Shown here: piece by piece, positions 1-4,916 of the stretch
How positions within the stretch are numbered: the first letter of the stretch is position 1
How the letters are laid out: each line of letters opens with the position of its first letter
The notes under the pieces: generated by a model
Databases searched by the model: none
Seen by the model: only the letters and a program-made list of their open reading frames with translations
Told to the model about the DNA's origin: nothing
Made by a program: the position numbers and the translations under genes
Origin: Planctomycetia bacterium
GTDB lineage: Bacteria > Planctomycetota > Planctomycetia > Pirellulales > UBA1268
Direction: 5' to 3'
Assembly: GCA_009919445.1 (NCBI GenBank)
Contig: RGBY01000171.1
Location: forward strand, 1 to 5,520
DNA length: 5,520 nucleotides

Positions 1-160
1 TTGTGGCCAAAAATGAGAGAGTCTTCCTTTGCCTCTCTGGTCGTTGCATTCCAAGATGATGGCATTGGGTTGCCATCTTTCGATGGTAGCTCCAGGTGCT
101 TGTCAGCAGCCGTGGGCCGTCTGTTGCGCTGCCCTGCAAAACCCTTATTGCGGCAGGTTC
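1..160. other. Non-coding stretch downstream of the minus-strand gene
   Basis: No convincing gene is seen here. The plus-strand frames open across it are low-complexity shadows without a ribosome site, and one runs into the antisense of the repeat protein. The stretch is the 3' flank of the minus-strand gene that stops at 161. It holds a 7-bp hairpin at 58-77 (GATGGCA, 6-nt loop, TGCCATC) and a second hairpin at 16-38, listed separately. A gene cut off by the left window edge cannot be excluded. Confidence 0.5.
7..38 (-). terminator. Possible rho-independent terminator for the minus-strand repeat protein
   Basis: Read on the minus strand, AGAGAG (38-33) can pair with CTCTCT (21-16) across an 11-nt loop, followed by C and then ATTTTT (14-9). 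The geometry is that of a simple intrinsic terminator about 120 nt after the stop codon at 161. The stem is only 6 bp and not GC-rich, so it is weak. The 58-77 hairpin between it and the gene could add stability. Confidence 0.3.
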
Positions 161-1249
161 TTAGGAGCCAATCGCGTCCATGGCGGTGAGCAGCACGGCG
201 AGCAGGGCCAGGATGATAATTCCCGCGACCACACCAAGCGTAATGAGTGGCTTTATGCTTTCTTTTTCGATCGCTTCATCAGAAGGCCGGCGGCGGGGAC
301 GGATTTCATGATGCCGCAGCACAATCTTGCCGGGAAAGTCTCGGAAGATCGTTGCCAGTATTCCCGTGAGTTCGGTGATGCCACCGAGGTAGAGATCACC
401 GTGATAGCTGCTCAACTGCTCTGCGATCGGCGTACTGAGTGTCGTGATGCCGTTGAGCGAAAGGCTTGGTCCTCGGTGCATTGCCAAGAGAGCGGCAAGG
501 CTGGGCGTGAGGTCGCGGAGCCCATCAAGTGAGAGGCGGCCGCGGTAGGTGATAAGAAGGTCTGCCGTTGAAGTGGGGAGCGTGGTGAGCCCATCGAGTG
601 AGAGCCCACGTCCTCGGTGGCGGACGAGAATCTGAGCGATTGCATCTGGCAGTGACCGCAGGCCATCAAGGTAGAGTGTCCGGCCGCGATGGAATGACAG
701 GTGGCGAGCGGTTGTCTCGCAAAATCCCAGGAGACCTGTCAGCCAGAGTGAGTCGGAAGACTCGATCAGTTGTCGGGCGACCGGTGGAGAAAGTGAGGTG
801 AGGCCCTGGAGAGGAATTGGCTCTCCGGTGGCGGCGAGCCACTTGGCGACTCTCGGGTCATGGAGAGTGGTGATCCGAAAACGACCCTGGATCGCCTTCC
901 GTAAAGACTTTCTTTCCTCTGCCGTGAAGGAGAGCAGCCAGGCTGGCCACCAATTGATAAAGAAACGTTCGATTGCCACTTGGTGCGGGTGCCAGCTCGC
1001 GGCCAGCGACCGAAGCGTCGTGGCAGGCCATGAAGGTTGTTGGGGGTGAGGTGGGGGAACATCCGTAGCGTCGAGGTCGGCGTGTTGACTGAGTTCCTCC
1101 TCGCCCTTTTCGTATTCAACGATGCCAATCTCGTCGTGGAAGATGATGTTCTTCCCACAACCTGGGCATTGGCTGATCTGCCCCGCGGTCGCCACAAATT
1201 CTTGGCTGCATTCCGGGCAGCGTCGTGGTTTTTCAGGCGACAGTGACAT
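161..1249 (-). CDS. Zinc-ribbon, LRR-like repeat protein with C-terminal membrane anchor
   Basis: This is a 362-residue protein of unknown function. Residues 11-32 form a zinc ribbon with CPEC (11-14) and CPGC (28-31). An acidic, proline-containing linker runs to about 75. A tryptophan/aromatic-rich segment around 95-106 (FFINWWPAWLLSF) precedes the repeats. Residues about 147-311 contain seven imperfect 23-24 residue repeats with the pattern GLxxLxxxxAxxLxxHRGxxLxLD, resembling leucine-rich repeats I recall from planctomycetes. A basic stretch (317-321) precedes one hydrophobic helix at about 335-356 that ends six residues from the C-terminus. There is no signal peptide, so the inferred topology is a tail-anchored protein with ribbon and repeats in the cytoplasm. 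The start is the ATG at 1249-1247; it keeps the whole zinc ribbon, though no strong Shine-Dalgarno precedes it. It is transcribed divergently from the RRM gene. A protein-interaction scaffold role is only a guess from the repeats. Confidence 0.85.
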   Translation of the reverse strand: MSLSPEKPRRCPECSQEFVATAGQISQCPGCGKNIIFHDEIGIVEYEKGEEELSQHADLDATDVPPPHPQQPSWPATTLRSLAASWHPHQVAIERFFINWWPAWLLSFTAEERKSLRKAIQGRFRITTLHDPRVAKWLAATGEPIPLQGLTSLSPPVARQLIESSDSLWLTGLLGFCETTARHLSFHRGRTLYLDGLRSLPDAIAQILVRHRGRGLSLDGLTTLPTSTADLLITYRGRLSLDGLRDLTPSLAALLAMHRGPSLSLNGITTLSTPIAEQLSSYHGDLYLGGITELTGILATIFRDFPGKIVLRHHEIRPRRRPSDEAIEKESIKPLITLGVVAGIIILALLAVLLTAMDAIGS

Positions 1250-1421
1250 GGCGAGATGGTGGCTCGACTGGCGGGCTTATTCCCTGGCCGCCCACGAACC
1301 ACCGGTAGGACAGGTGGTGAAATCAGCGGAGGCCTCCATTTGAGGGAGTGTAGCAGAAGGCCAATTCCCCGGGAAAATTGTCATGATAATGTCATCCAAG
1401 GCAGTCGTCCCCCTCCTGGCG

Positions 1422-1444
1422 GCGATGGCCCAGGGGGCCATCGC
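1422..1444. repeat. Perfect 9-bp stem-loop in the divergent region
   Basis: GCGATGGCC (1422-1430) and GGCCATCGC (1436-1444) are perfect inverted copies around a 5-nt loop CAGGG. No T-run follows on the plus strand and none on the minus strand, so it is not a typical intrinsic terminator. It lies 36 bases upstream of the candidate -35 of the RRM gene and could be a protein-binding site or an RNA element of the minus-strand leader. Confidence 0.6.
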
Positions 1445-1479
1445 TCGATAAGAAATCGGCGTGGTCCCCAGAAATCGAG

Positions 1480-1508
1480 TTGGCAAGTCCGGGGGGGCAT
1501 GGTAGAAC
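1480..1508 (+). promoter_or_regulatory. Candidate sigma70-type promoter for the RRM gene
   Basis: TTGGCA (1480-1485, 5 of 6 to TTGACA) and TAGAAC (1503-1508, 4 of 6 to TATAAT) are separated by exactly 17 nt. Transcription would start near 1515, giving a leader of about 120 nt that contains the long inverted repeat described below. The spacer carries a run of seven G, which is unusual. This is a consensus match only. Confidence 0.4.
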
Positions 1509-1536
1509 GTTCGGCGTCCGACTGACTTTCGTCTGC

Positions 1537-1618
1537 ACTCCGAAAAGATCGGGAGTTGCGGTCTGTGCGACTGGCGATCGTCTTGTGTCGATGGTTTTGG
1601 TTCAACTCCCGATGTTTT
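1537..1618 (+). promoter_or_regulatory. Long inverted repeat with alternative stem in the RRM gene leader
   Basis: ATCGGGAGTTG (1548-1558) is perfectly complementary to CAACTCCCGAT (1603-1613). Outside a single G/G mismatch, AAAA (1543-1546) also pairs with TTTT (1615-1618), giving 15 of 16 pairs around a 44-nt loop. The right arm ends directly at GAGG (1619-1622), the likely Shine-Dalgarno. The left arm can instead pair with ACTCCGA (1537-1543) just upstream, with one bulged base, so two stems exclude each other. This suggests a translational or RNA-level switch. A DNA operator is the alternative reading. The pairing is seen in the sequence; the function is inferred. Confidence 0.5.
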
Positions 1619-1634
1619 GAGGTTAGAAGTTTTT

Positions 1635-1988
1635 ATGGCTCGGAAGATTTACGTGGGGAACCTGCCATGGGCGACCACGTCCGCCGATTTGGAGGCGATG
1701 TTCGCCGAACACGGCGCAGTGCAGTCGGCGGAAGTTATTTCAGATCGCGAGACCGGTCGGTCCCGTGGTTTTGGTTTTGTTGAAATGGAGTCGGATGAAG
1801 GCCTGCAGGCTGCCATCTCGGCCCTTAATGGTCATGAAATCAATGGTCGCCCCCTGACGGTCAACGAAGCCCGCGAGCGGACTCCCCGTCCTGCTGGTGG
1901 TGGTGGTGGACGTGGCTACGGTGGTGGCGGCGGACGTGGCTACGGTGGTGGTGGCGGCGGTGGCCGTGGCTACGGCGATCGCTACTAA
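1635..1988 (+). CDS. Glycine-rich single-RRM RNA-binding protein
   Basis: This 117-residue protein consists of one RNA recognition motif and a glycine-rich tail. RNP2 is KIYVGNL (4-10) and RNP1 is RGFGFVEM (44-51). The RNA-stacking aromatics Y6, F46 and F48 are all present, so it should bind single-stranded RNA. The fold spans about 3-80. Residues 88-117 form the tail, with three RGY repeats between runs of five to seven glycines, ending GDRY. Size and layout match bacterial and cyanobacterial Rbp proteins, which are often cold-induced and act as RNA chaperones; that role is inferred here. I chose the ATG at 1635 rather than an in-frame TTG at 1617, because RRM proteins of this class begin MxxKIYVGNL and GAGG lies at 1619-1622. 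The spacing of 12 nt is somewhat long. The leader has a striking inverted repeat, and a strong terminator-like structure follows. Confidence 0.93.
   Translation: MARKIYVGNLPWATTSADLEAMFAEHGAVQSAEVISDRETGRSRGFGFVEMESDEGLQAAISALNGHEINGRPLTVNEARERTPRPAGGGGGRGYGGGGGRGYGGGGGGGRGYGDRY
1896..1978 (+). repeat. GGT/GGC-rich coding repeat of the RGY tail
   Basis: Three imperfect units of 24, 24 and 30 nt, each ending in a CGTGGCTAC or near-identical block, encode GGGGGRGY, GGGGGRGY and GGGGGGGRGY. The unit-length differences are whole GGN codons, which suggests growth and shrinkage by replication slippage. Expect length variation between strains. This is a coding repeat, not a CRISPR array. Confidence 0.75.
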
Positions 1989-2016
1989 TCCAGAATTCTG
2001 TTGTTCCAGTTGTTGG

Positions 2017-2032
2017 CTGACGGAAGCGTCAG
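2017..2032 (+). repeat. Small perfect hairpin in the 3' region of the RRM gene
   Basis: CTGACG (2017-2022) and CGTCAG (2027-2032) form a perfect 6-bp stem with a GAAG loop, 28 nt after the RRM stop codon. A perfect palindrome CAGAATTCTG (1991-2000) lies between stop and hairpin. No T-run follows, so it is more likely an mRNA 3'-end stabilising element than the terminator itself. Confidence 0.5.
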
Positions 2033-2060
2033 GATGAGAACCGGAAGACAGGATGCCCAC

Positions 2061-2111
2061 TCAGAAAAAGATGGGGACCGGTTCGTTGAACCGGTCCCCG
2101 CTGATTTCTGA
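2061..2111 (+). terminator. Strong terminator-like hairpin after the RRM gene
   Basis: GGGGACCGGTTC (2073-2084) pairs perfectly over 12 bp with GAACCGGTCCCC (2088-2099) around a GTT loop. An outer 7-bp stem, TCAGAAA (2061-2067) with TTTCTGA (2105-2111), flanks it across a 5/5 internal loop. There is an A-run upstream (2065-2069) but only a short T-run downstream. The stem is strong enough to end transcription of the RRM gene and could work in either direction. No minus-strand gene converges here. Confidence 0.7.
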
Positions 2112-2205
2112 AGCCCCCGTGCAATTTTCGGTTCTGCCGCTAGACTAATTGCTCCGCGTTAGCGGTGCCCTAAAGGAGATTTGCTGGCAGGCAGAGGCCG
2201 GTGAC

Positions 2206-2307
2206 ATGCTTGGGTTCCAGGTCGCTATTGACGCAACTGAAGCCGACTGGTTCCAGGAGGCGGAAATACCCTCTCCCCTTTTTGCTTGCACGAAATACAA
2301 GTTCTGA
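2206..2307 (+). CDS. Possible 33-residue leader peptide upstream of rpsR
   Basis: An ATG at 2206 opens 33 codons ending at TGA 2305-2307. AGAGG (2193-2197) sits 8 nt before the ATG, a better ribosome site than that of rpsR itself. The peptide would begin MLGFQVAIDATEADWFQEAE and end CTKYKF. It has no membrane segment and matches no family I recognise. It could be a translated leader ORF or a chance reading frame; coding evidence beyond start and SD is lacking. Confidence 0.2.
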   Translation: MLGFQVAIDATEADWFQEAEIPSPLFACTKYKF

Positions 2308-2308
2308 G

Positions 2309-2339
2309 CCAAGAACGAGACGAAACCAAGAACGAGACG
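2309..2339 (+). repeat. Tandem 14-nt direct repeat before rpsR
   Basis: CCAAGAACGAGACG occurs at 2309-2322 and again, identical, at 2326-2339, a 17-nt period with AAA between. It ends 18 nt before the rpsR start. The stretch is purine-rich and likely unstructured in RNA. It may be a protein-binding repeat in the leader or a simple duplication. Confidence 0.65.
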
Positions 2340-2357
2340 TAGAAGTAGAGAACAGAC

Positions 2358-2642
2358 ATGAGTCCAATGCCCGGCAAGAAGCGGTTTTCGAAGACACCCC
2401 GCAAGCGATCCAAGCCCAAGCCCAAGATCAAGAAGAAAGACCCAATCTTCATTGATGGAGTTCGGCCTCGGCCCATGTACGTCGATTACAAAGACCTCGA
2501 CCTGCTTGGGAAGATGGTGAACCGTCAGGCCAAGATCATTGGTCGTCGCAAGACCGGCTGCACTGCAGCGAGCCAGCATGCCGTCACCCGAGCTATCAAG
2601 CGGGCACGGTTCATGGCGCTGCTGCCCTACGTCGCGGACTGA
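2358..2642 (+). CDS. rpsR: 30S ribosomal protein bS18
   Basis: This is a 94-residue protein of the small ribosomal subunit platform, where S18 pairs with S6 and contacts 16S rRNA. The core is clear: YVDYKDLDLLGKMVNRQAKI (41-60), then GRRKTGCTA (62-70), and the C-terminal AIKRARFMALLPYV (79-92), which matches the family's conserved end. Residues 1-30 form a very basic Lys/Arg/Pro-rich extension, common but variable in S18. Length is slightly above the usual 70-90. The ATG at 2358 was chosen because it is the first in frame after the leader; ATG 2367 (M4) is possible. The Shine-Dalgarno is weak (AGAAG/AGAG upstream). It heads a cluster with the thioesterase 18 nt downstream. The usual neighbours rpsF, ssb and rplI are not seen in this window. 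S18 with S6 represses its own operon through leader RNA in several bacteria; no such motif is certain here. Confidence 0.95.
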   Translation: MSPMPGKKRFSKTPRKRSKPKPKIKKKDPIFIDGVRPRPMYVDYKDLDLLGKMVNRQAKIIGRRKTGCTAASQHAVTRAIKRARFMALLPYVAD

Positions 2643-2660
2643 CGCGCGGCATCGTAAGCA

Positions 2661-3182
2661 ATGTCAACGGCTGCATCTCTGCCAGAGTGGTTTCGCTGTC
2701 GGAGGCTCGTTGAGTTTCGCGATACGGACGCAGCAGGGATTGCTCACTTTTCGGCATTCTTCTTTTGGATGGAGTCGGCTGAGCATGCCTTCTTGCGGCA
2801 TCTCGGACTCCACGTGGTTGACCACGCTCCGGAGGATGCCGATGACCTTCTGGCCGAACTGGCGCCGGTGGGCACGAACAAGCCGCATGAGCCACTTGAA
2901 GTGAGTTGGCCGCGTGTCTCGGTGTCAGCAGACTATCGAGCGGCCGTCCGGTTCGGTGAAGAAGTTGAGGTCGCGGTTGGGGTTGTTGAAGTCGGTGCCT
3001 CAAGCGTGACCTATGCGTTTCGGTTTGAGCGGCAAGGGCTGTTGGTCGCCACCGGCAAGGTGGTAGCAGTCCGCTGCCTCATGCGGCGAGGCCAAAAGCC
3101 TCTGCCAGTACGGATTCCGCCGGGTGTTGTCAGCCGCCTCAGGAACCACCTGGTGCCTGCTGCTGCGGCTGAGGCATCTTGA
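2661..3182 (+). CDS. YbgC/4HBT-family acyl-CoA thioesterase (hotdog fold)
   Basis: This 173-residue single hotdog-domain protein probably hydrolyses acyl-CoA thioesters in the cytoplasm. The N-terminal motif VEFRDTDAAGIAHFSAFFFW (17-36) matches the 4-hydroxybenzoyl-CoA thioesterase signature, with D23 at the position of the catalytic aspartate, followed by the long hotdog helix (MESAEHAFLRHLGL). The stretch SADYRAAVRFGEEVEV (about 88-103) and the following SSVTYAFRF strand fit the second half of the domain. The residues after about 145 are a Pro/Ala-rich tail. Substrate cannot be told; short-chain or phenolic acyl-CoA are both known for the family. The ATG at 2661 lies 18 nt after the rpsR stop with no clear Shine-Dalgarno, so translation may be coupled or leaderless-like. 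It is likely co-transcribed with rpsR and the ABC genes. YbgC proteins elsewhere neighbour tol-pal genes, which are not seen here. Confidence 0.85.
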   Translation: MSTAASLPEWFRCRRLVEFRDTDAAGIAHFSAFFFWMESAEHAFLRHLGLHVVDHAPEDADDLLAELAPVGTNKPHEPLEVSWPRVSVSADYRAAVRFGEEVEVAVGVVEVGASSVTYAFRFERQGLLVATGKVVAVRCLMRRGQKPLPVRIPPGVVSRLRNHLVPAAAAEAS

Positions 3183-3200
3183 TCACCGTTGCAGGGCATT

Positions 3201-3205
3201 GGAGA
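3201..3205 (+). promoter_or_regulatory. Ribosome binding site that fixes the ABC ATPase start
   Basis: GGAGA lies 8 nt before the ATG at 3214. The same frame is open upstream to a TTG at 3124 inside the thioesterase gene. The good SD, and the fact that ABC domains of this class begin MLEVxxLxKSF, favour 3214. Confidence 0.75.
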
Positions 3206-3213
3206 CAGCTGCC

Positions 3214-3894
3214 ATGCTCGAAGTCGACTCGTTGTCGAAATCGTTTCCGACGCCAGCAGAGCCGCTTGTTGTGCTTGAGGGCATAACCTTCACGGCAAAG
3301 GCAGGTGATCGTCTGGTGGTGACCGGTCCAAGCGGTTCAGGAAAGAGTACGTTGCTTGCCATCATTGGCGGGCTTGAGCCGCCCACCGCCGGGCGGGTTT
3401 GTCTCAATGGTGTCGATCCCTATCAGCTCACGCCGGCTGACCGTGCGCATTTTCGCAACCAACAAATCGGCATGGTCTTTCAGGAGCATCACCTCCTTGA
3501 AAGCTGCACGGCGCTCGACAATGTCTTACTGCCGGTGATTGCATCGGGGAACGCCAACGCAGAGCAGGTAAGCCGGGCGCAAGAGTTGCTTGTGCGGGTT
3601 GGCCTCGCGGGCCGGCAGGGTCATCTGCCGGCAGAGCTGTCAGGTGGAGAACGCCAGCGGGTGGCAGTGGCCCGAGCTGCGATGCTCAGTCCTACCGTGC
3701 TGTTGGCTGATGAGCCAACCGGCCAACTCGATAGCCAGTCGGCCGCTGGGGTGATGGATCTCCTGACAACGCTTGTCGATGAAGTGAGCGGGTTGCTGGT
3801 GGTGGTAACCCATGACACAGCGGTGGCAGAACAGGTGGCCAGTCATTCGCAGGGCCGACAGTTGCGAATGCTGGATGGACGGCTGGTGTCATGA
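3214..3894 (+). CDS. ABC transporter ATP-binding protein (LolD/MacB class)
   Basis: This 226-residue ATPase should energise the FtsX-type permease encoded just downstream, on the cytoplasmic face of the inner membrane. All ABC elements are visible: Walker A GPSGSGKST (38-46), Q-loop Q90 in MVFQEHHLL, signature LSGGERQR (142-149), Walker B VLLADE (162-167), D-loop GQLD (170-173) and H-loop H200 in VVVTHD. The QEHHLL and LLADEPTG motifs and the length are typical of the LolD/MacB/FtsE group, which handles lipoproteins, peptides or mechanotransmission rather than small solutes. GQLD replaces the usual GNLD, a mild change. Start is fixed by GGAGA at 3201-3205. The stop overlaps the permease start as ATGA (3891-3894), indicating translational coupling. 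Substrate cannot be assigned; lolD is possible, but several paralogous systems share this profile. Confidence 0.95.
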   Translation: MLEVDSLSKSFPTPAEPLVVLEGITFTAKAGDRLVVTGPSGSGKSTLLAIIGGLEPPTAGRVCLNGVDPYQLTPADRAHFRNQQIGMVFQEHHLLESCTALDNVLLPVIASGNANAEQVSRAQELLVRVGLAGRQGHLPAELSGGERQRVAVARAAMLSPTVLLADEPTGQLDSQSAAGVMDLLTTLVDEVSGLLVVVTHDTAVAEQVASHSQGRQLRMLDGRLVS

Positions 3895-4916
3895 GGCAGC
3901 AGCTGCAGCGGTCCGCCGCTGGCCTCCGCAGCCTTTCGGCACTCAGCCTGAGAGTCGCTGGGCACTGGTGGACACATCTGTTGGCTGTTGCGGCTGCCGC
4001 CGCAGTGGTGGCGATTACGATTGTCGGTAGCCTTGGCGTCGGCGATGCCATCCAGGAGGGGTTGCGTCGGCTGGCGCAGGCTCGGCTTGGCAGTGTCGCG
4101 GCAGCTGTGGTCGGACCTGAATGGTTTCGGGCTGAACTGGCCGACAGGTTCGCGGAGAAGCTTCGTGATGCGGGGGTGCCAGCAGCCGTCGTGCCTGCGG
4201 GCCTGCTTTCCGCCACCGTTGCTCGGCCAGCGGAGGACGGTCGGGGCCCGTCGAGGAGCGTCGCGATTCTGCTGGGCTGCGACCGGCCAGCTGAGCTTGG
4301 ATTTCGATTGCCGCCACCAGTTGTTGAGGACGGGGTTGGCCTCAGTCAGGGCCTGGCGGCAGCACTTGGGCTGGCCGTGGGGGATTCCGTTCTGCTTCGC
4401 GTTGCCGAGGGCTCAGCCGTGCCAGCCGATACGCCGCTGGGGCGGCGGAGTGGACGCAGTCGGTCTCGACGCATGCGGGTCACTGCACTGCTGCCGCCAG
4501 GCAGTGTGGGTGATTTTTCTTTGCGGCCGGCTGAGGCAGCAGCCGGCGTTGCGCTAGTTTCTCTCGCTGTCGTTCAAGATTTGCTCAGCCAGCCGGCGCG
4601 GGTGAACGCTGCATTTGTGGTTCCTGAGACAGAGTCCGGTGGAAGCGGCTATCGGCGGCCGCTGAGTCTGGAACGGCTTGAGCAGACGCTGTCGCCAACG
4701 CTTGACGACCTCGGCTTGGTCTTGGCCGACGAGAAGGAGTCTGGCATTCGCCTATCGAGCCGGCGGCTTCTGCTGGAGCCGGCAGTCGATGCTGCTGCCG
4801 AGCGGGTGCTCTGCCGTATTCGACTGTGCTTGGCCTGGCCAGCGCAGAGCATCCACTCGGCAAACTTGTTGATGCCAGCGGAGAGACGCTGGCGTTACCA
4901 ACAGGTGACGGCGTAA
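3891..4916 (+). CDS. FtsX/MacB-type ABC permease, N-terminal part (frame broken)
   Basis: As read, this frame gives 341 residues. It starts by ATGA overlap with the ATPase gene and is surely its membrane partner. Residues about 28-50 form one transmembrane helix, followed by GDAIQEGLRRLAQARLG (51-67), which I associate with a planctomycete family of MacB-like permeases. The remainder to about 307 is a periplasmic core domain. An Arg-rich stretch (184-196) resembles a loop insertion. The conserved sequence ends near residue 307 (SRRLLLEPAVDAAAERVL); the last 34 residues read as Cys/Arg/Trp-rich nonsense before TAA 4914-4916. The matching continuation lies in the -1 frame from about 4811. A full-length protein would also have three C-terminal helices. 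Whether this is a natural truncation, a pseudogene or a sequencing error cannot be told here. Confidence 0.8.
   Translation: MRQQLQRSAAGLRSLSALSLRVAGHWWTHLLAVAAAAAVVAITIVGSLGVGDAIQEGLRRLAQARLGSVAAAVVGPEWFRAELADRFAEKLRDAGVPAAVVPAGLLSATVARPAEDGRGPSRSVAILLGCDRPAELGFRLPPPVVEDGVGLSQGLAAALGLAVGDSVLLRVAEGSAVPADTPLGRRSGRSRSRRMRVTALLPPGSVGDFSLRPAEAAAGVALVSLAVVQDLLSQPARVNAAFVVPETESGGSGYRRPLSLERLEQTLSPTLDDLGLVLADEKESGIRLSSRRLLLEPAVDAAAERVLCRIRLCLAWPAQSIHSANLLMPAERRWRYQQVTA

Larger units (their letters stand above)
1250..1634. other. Divergent intergenic region rich in palindromes
   Basis: These 385 bases separate the divergent repeat-protein and RRM genes, and I see no credible gene. Besides the items listed separately it contains a 6-bp hairpin ACCACC/GGTGGT (1298-1318), a perfect palindrome GGAGGCCTCC (1328-1337), an odd-centred palindrome TTCCCCGGGAA (1365-1375), and a near-palindrome TTGTCATGATAA (1378-1389) followed by a second TGTCAT (1390-1395). 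Some of these could be operators for either gene. I could not find a good promoter for the minus-strand gene. Confidence 0.6.
2113..2357 (+). other. Leader region upstream of rpsR
   Basis: About 245 bases separate the terminator-like hairpin from rpsR, and they hold no firm gene. A small stem GC-T-CCGC/GCGG-T-GC with loop GTTA and a T/T mismatch lies at 2151-2168. SD-like TAAAGGAG lies at 2171-2178 with no start codon at a suitable distance. A possible 33-codon ORF and a tandem repeat are listed separately. TAGACT at 2141-2146 resembles a -10 box, but no acceptable -35 lies upstream. The rpsR promoter is probably in this stretch. Confidence 0.45.

Noticed and set aside
132..157. CCTGC/GCAGG hairpin right after the minus-strand stop
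   Set aside because: It has only 5 bp with a 15-nt loop and no T-run, so it is too weak to call a terminator.
29..532. Open plus-strand frame of 167 codons
   Set aside because: It runs antisense to the repeat-protein gene from 161 on, has no ribosome site and encodes a low-complexity composition matching no family.
766..1302. Minus-strand frame of 178 codons
   Set aside because: It overlaps the repeat protein in another frame; the true frame has a zinc ribbon and repeats, while this one is Arg/Ser/Pro-rich shadow sequence.
1896..1985. Possible CRISPR-like or satellite array
   Set aside because: The repeats are in-frame codons of the Gly/Arg/Tyr tail, with no spacers of constant length.
1740..2060. 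Minus-strand frame with Thr/Ala/Val-rich repeats
   Set aside because: It is the antisense of the glycine-rich RRM tail; its repeats arise from GGN codons read backwards.
2180..2240. tRNA-like GGTTCCA stretch
   Set aside because: No acceptor stem, anticodon arm or D-arm can be built around it.
3124..3213. Upstream TTG start for the ABC ATPase
   Set aside because: It would add 30 residues unlike any ABC domain and overlap the thioesterase; the ATG at 3214 has a good Shine-Dalgarno.
3692..4216. Minus-strand frame of 174 codons
   Set aside because: It is antisense to the ATPase and permease genes, Ala/Pro/Arg-rich, and without a recognisable domain.
4706..4914. Programmed -1 ribosomal frameshift in the permease
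   Set aside because: No slippery heptamer in the upstream frame is seen in the overlap. A deletion or sequence error explains the break better, though the idea was not excluded by experiment.
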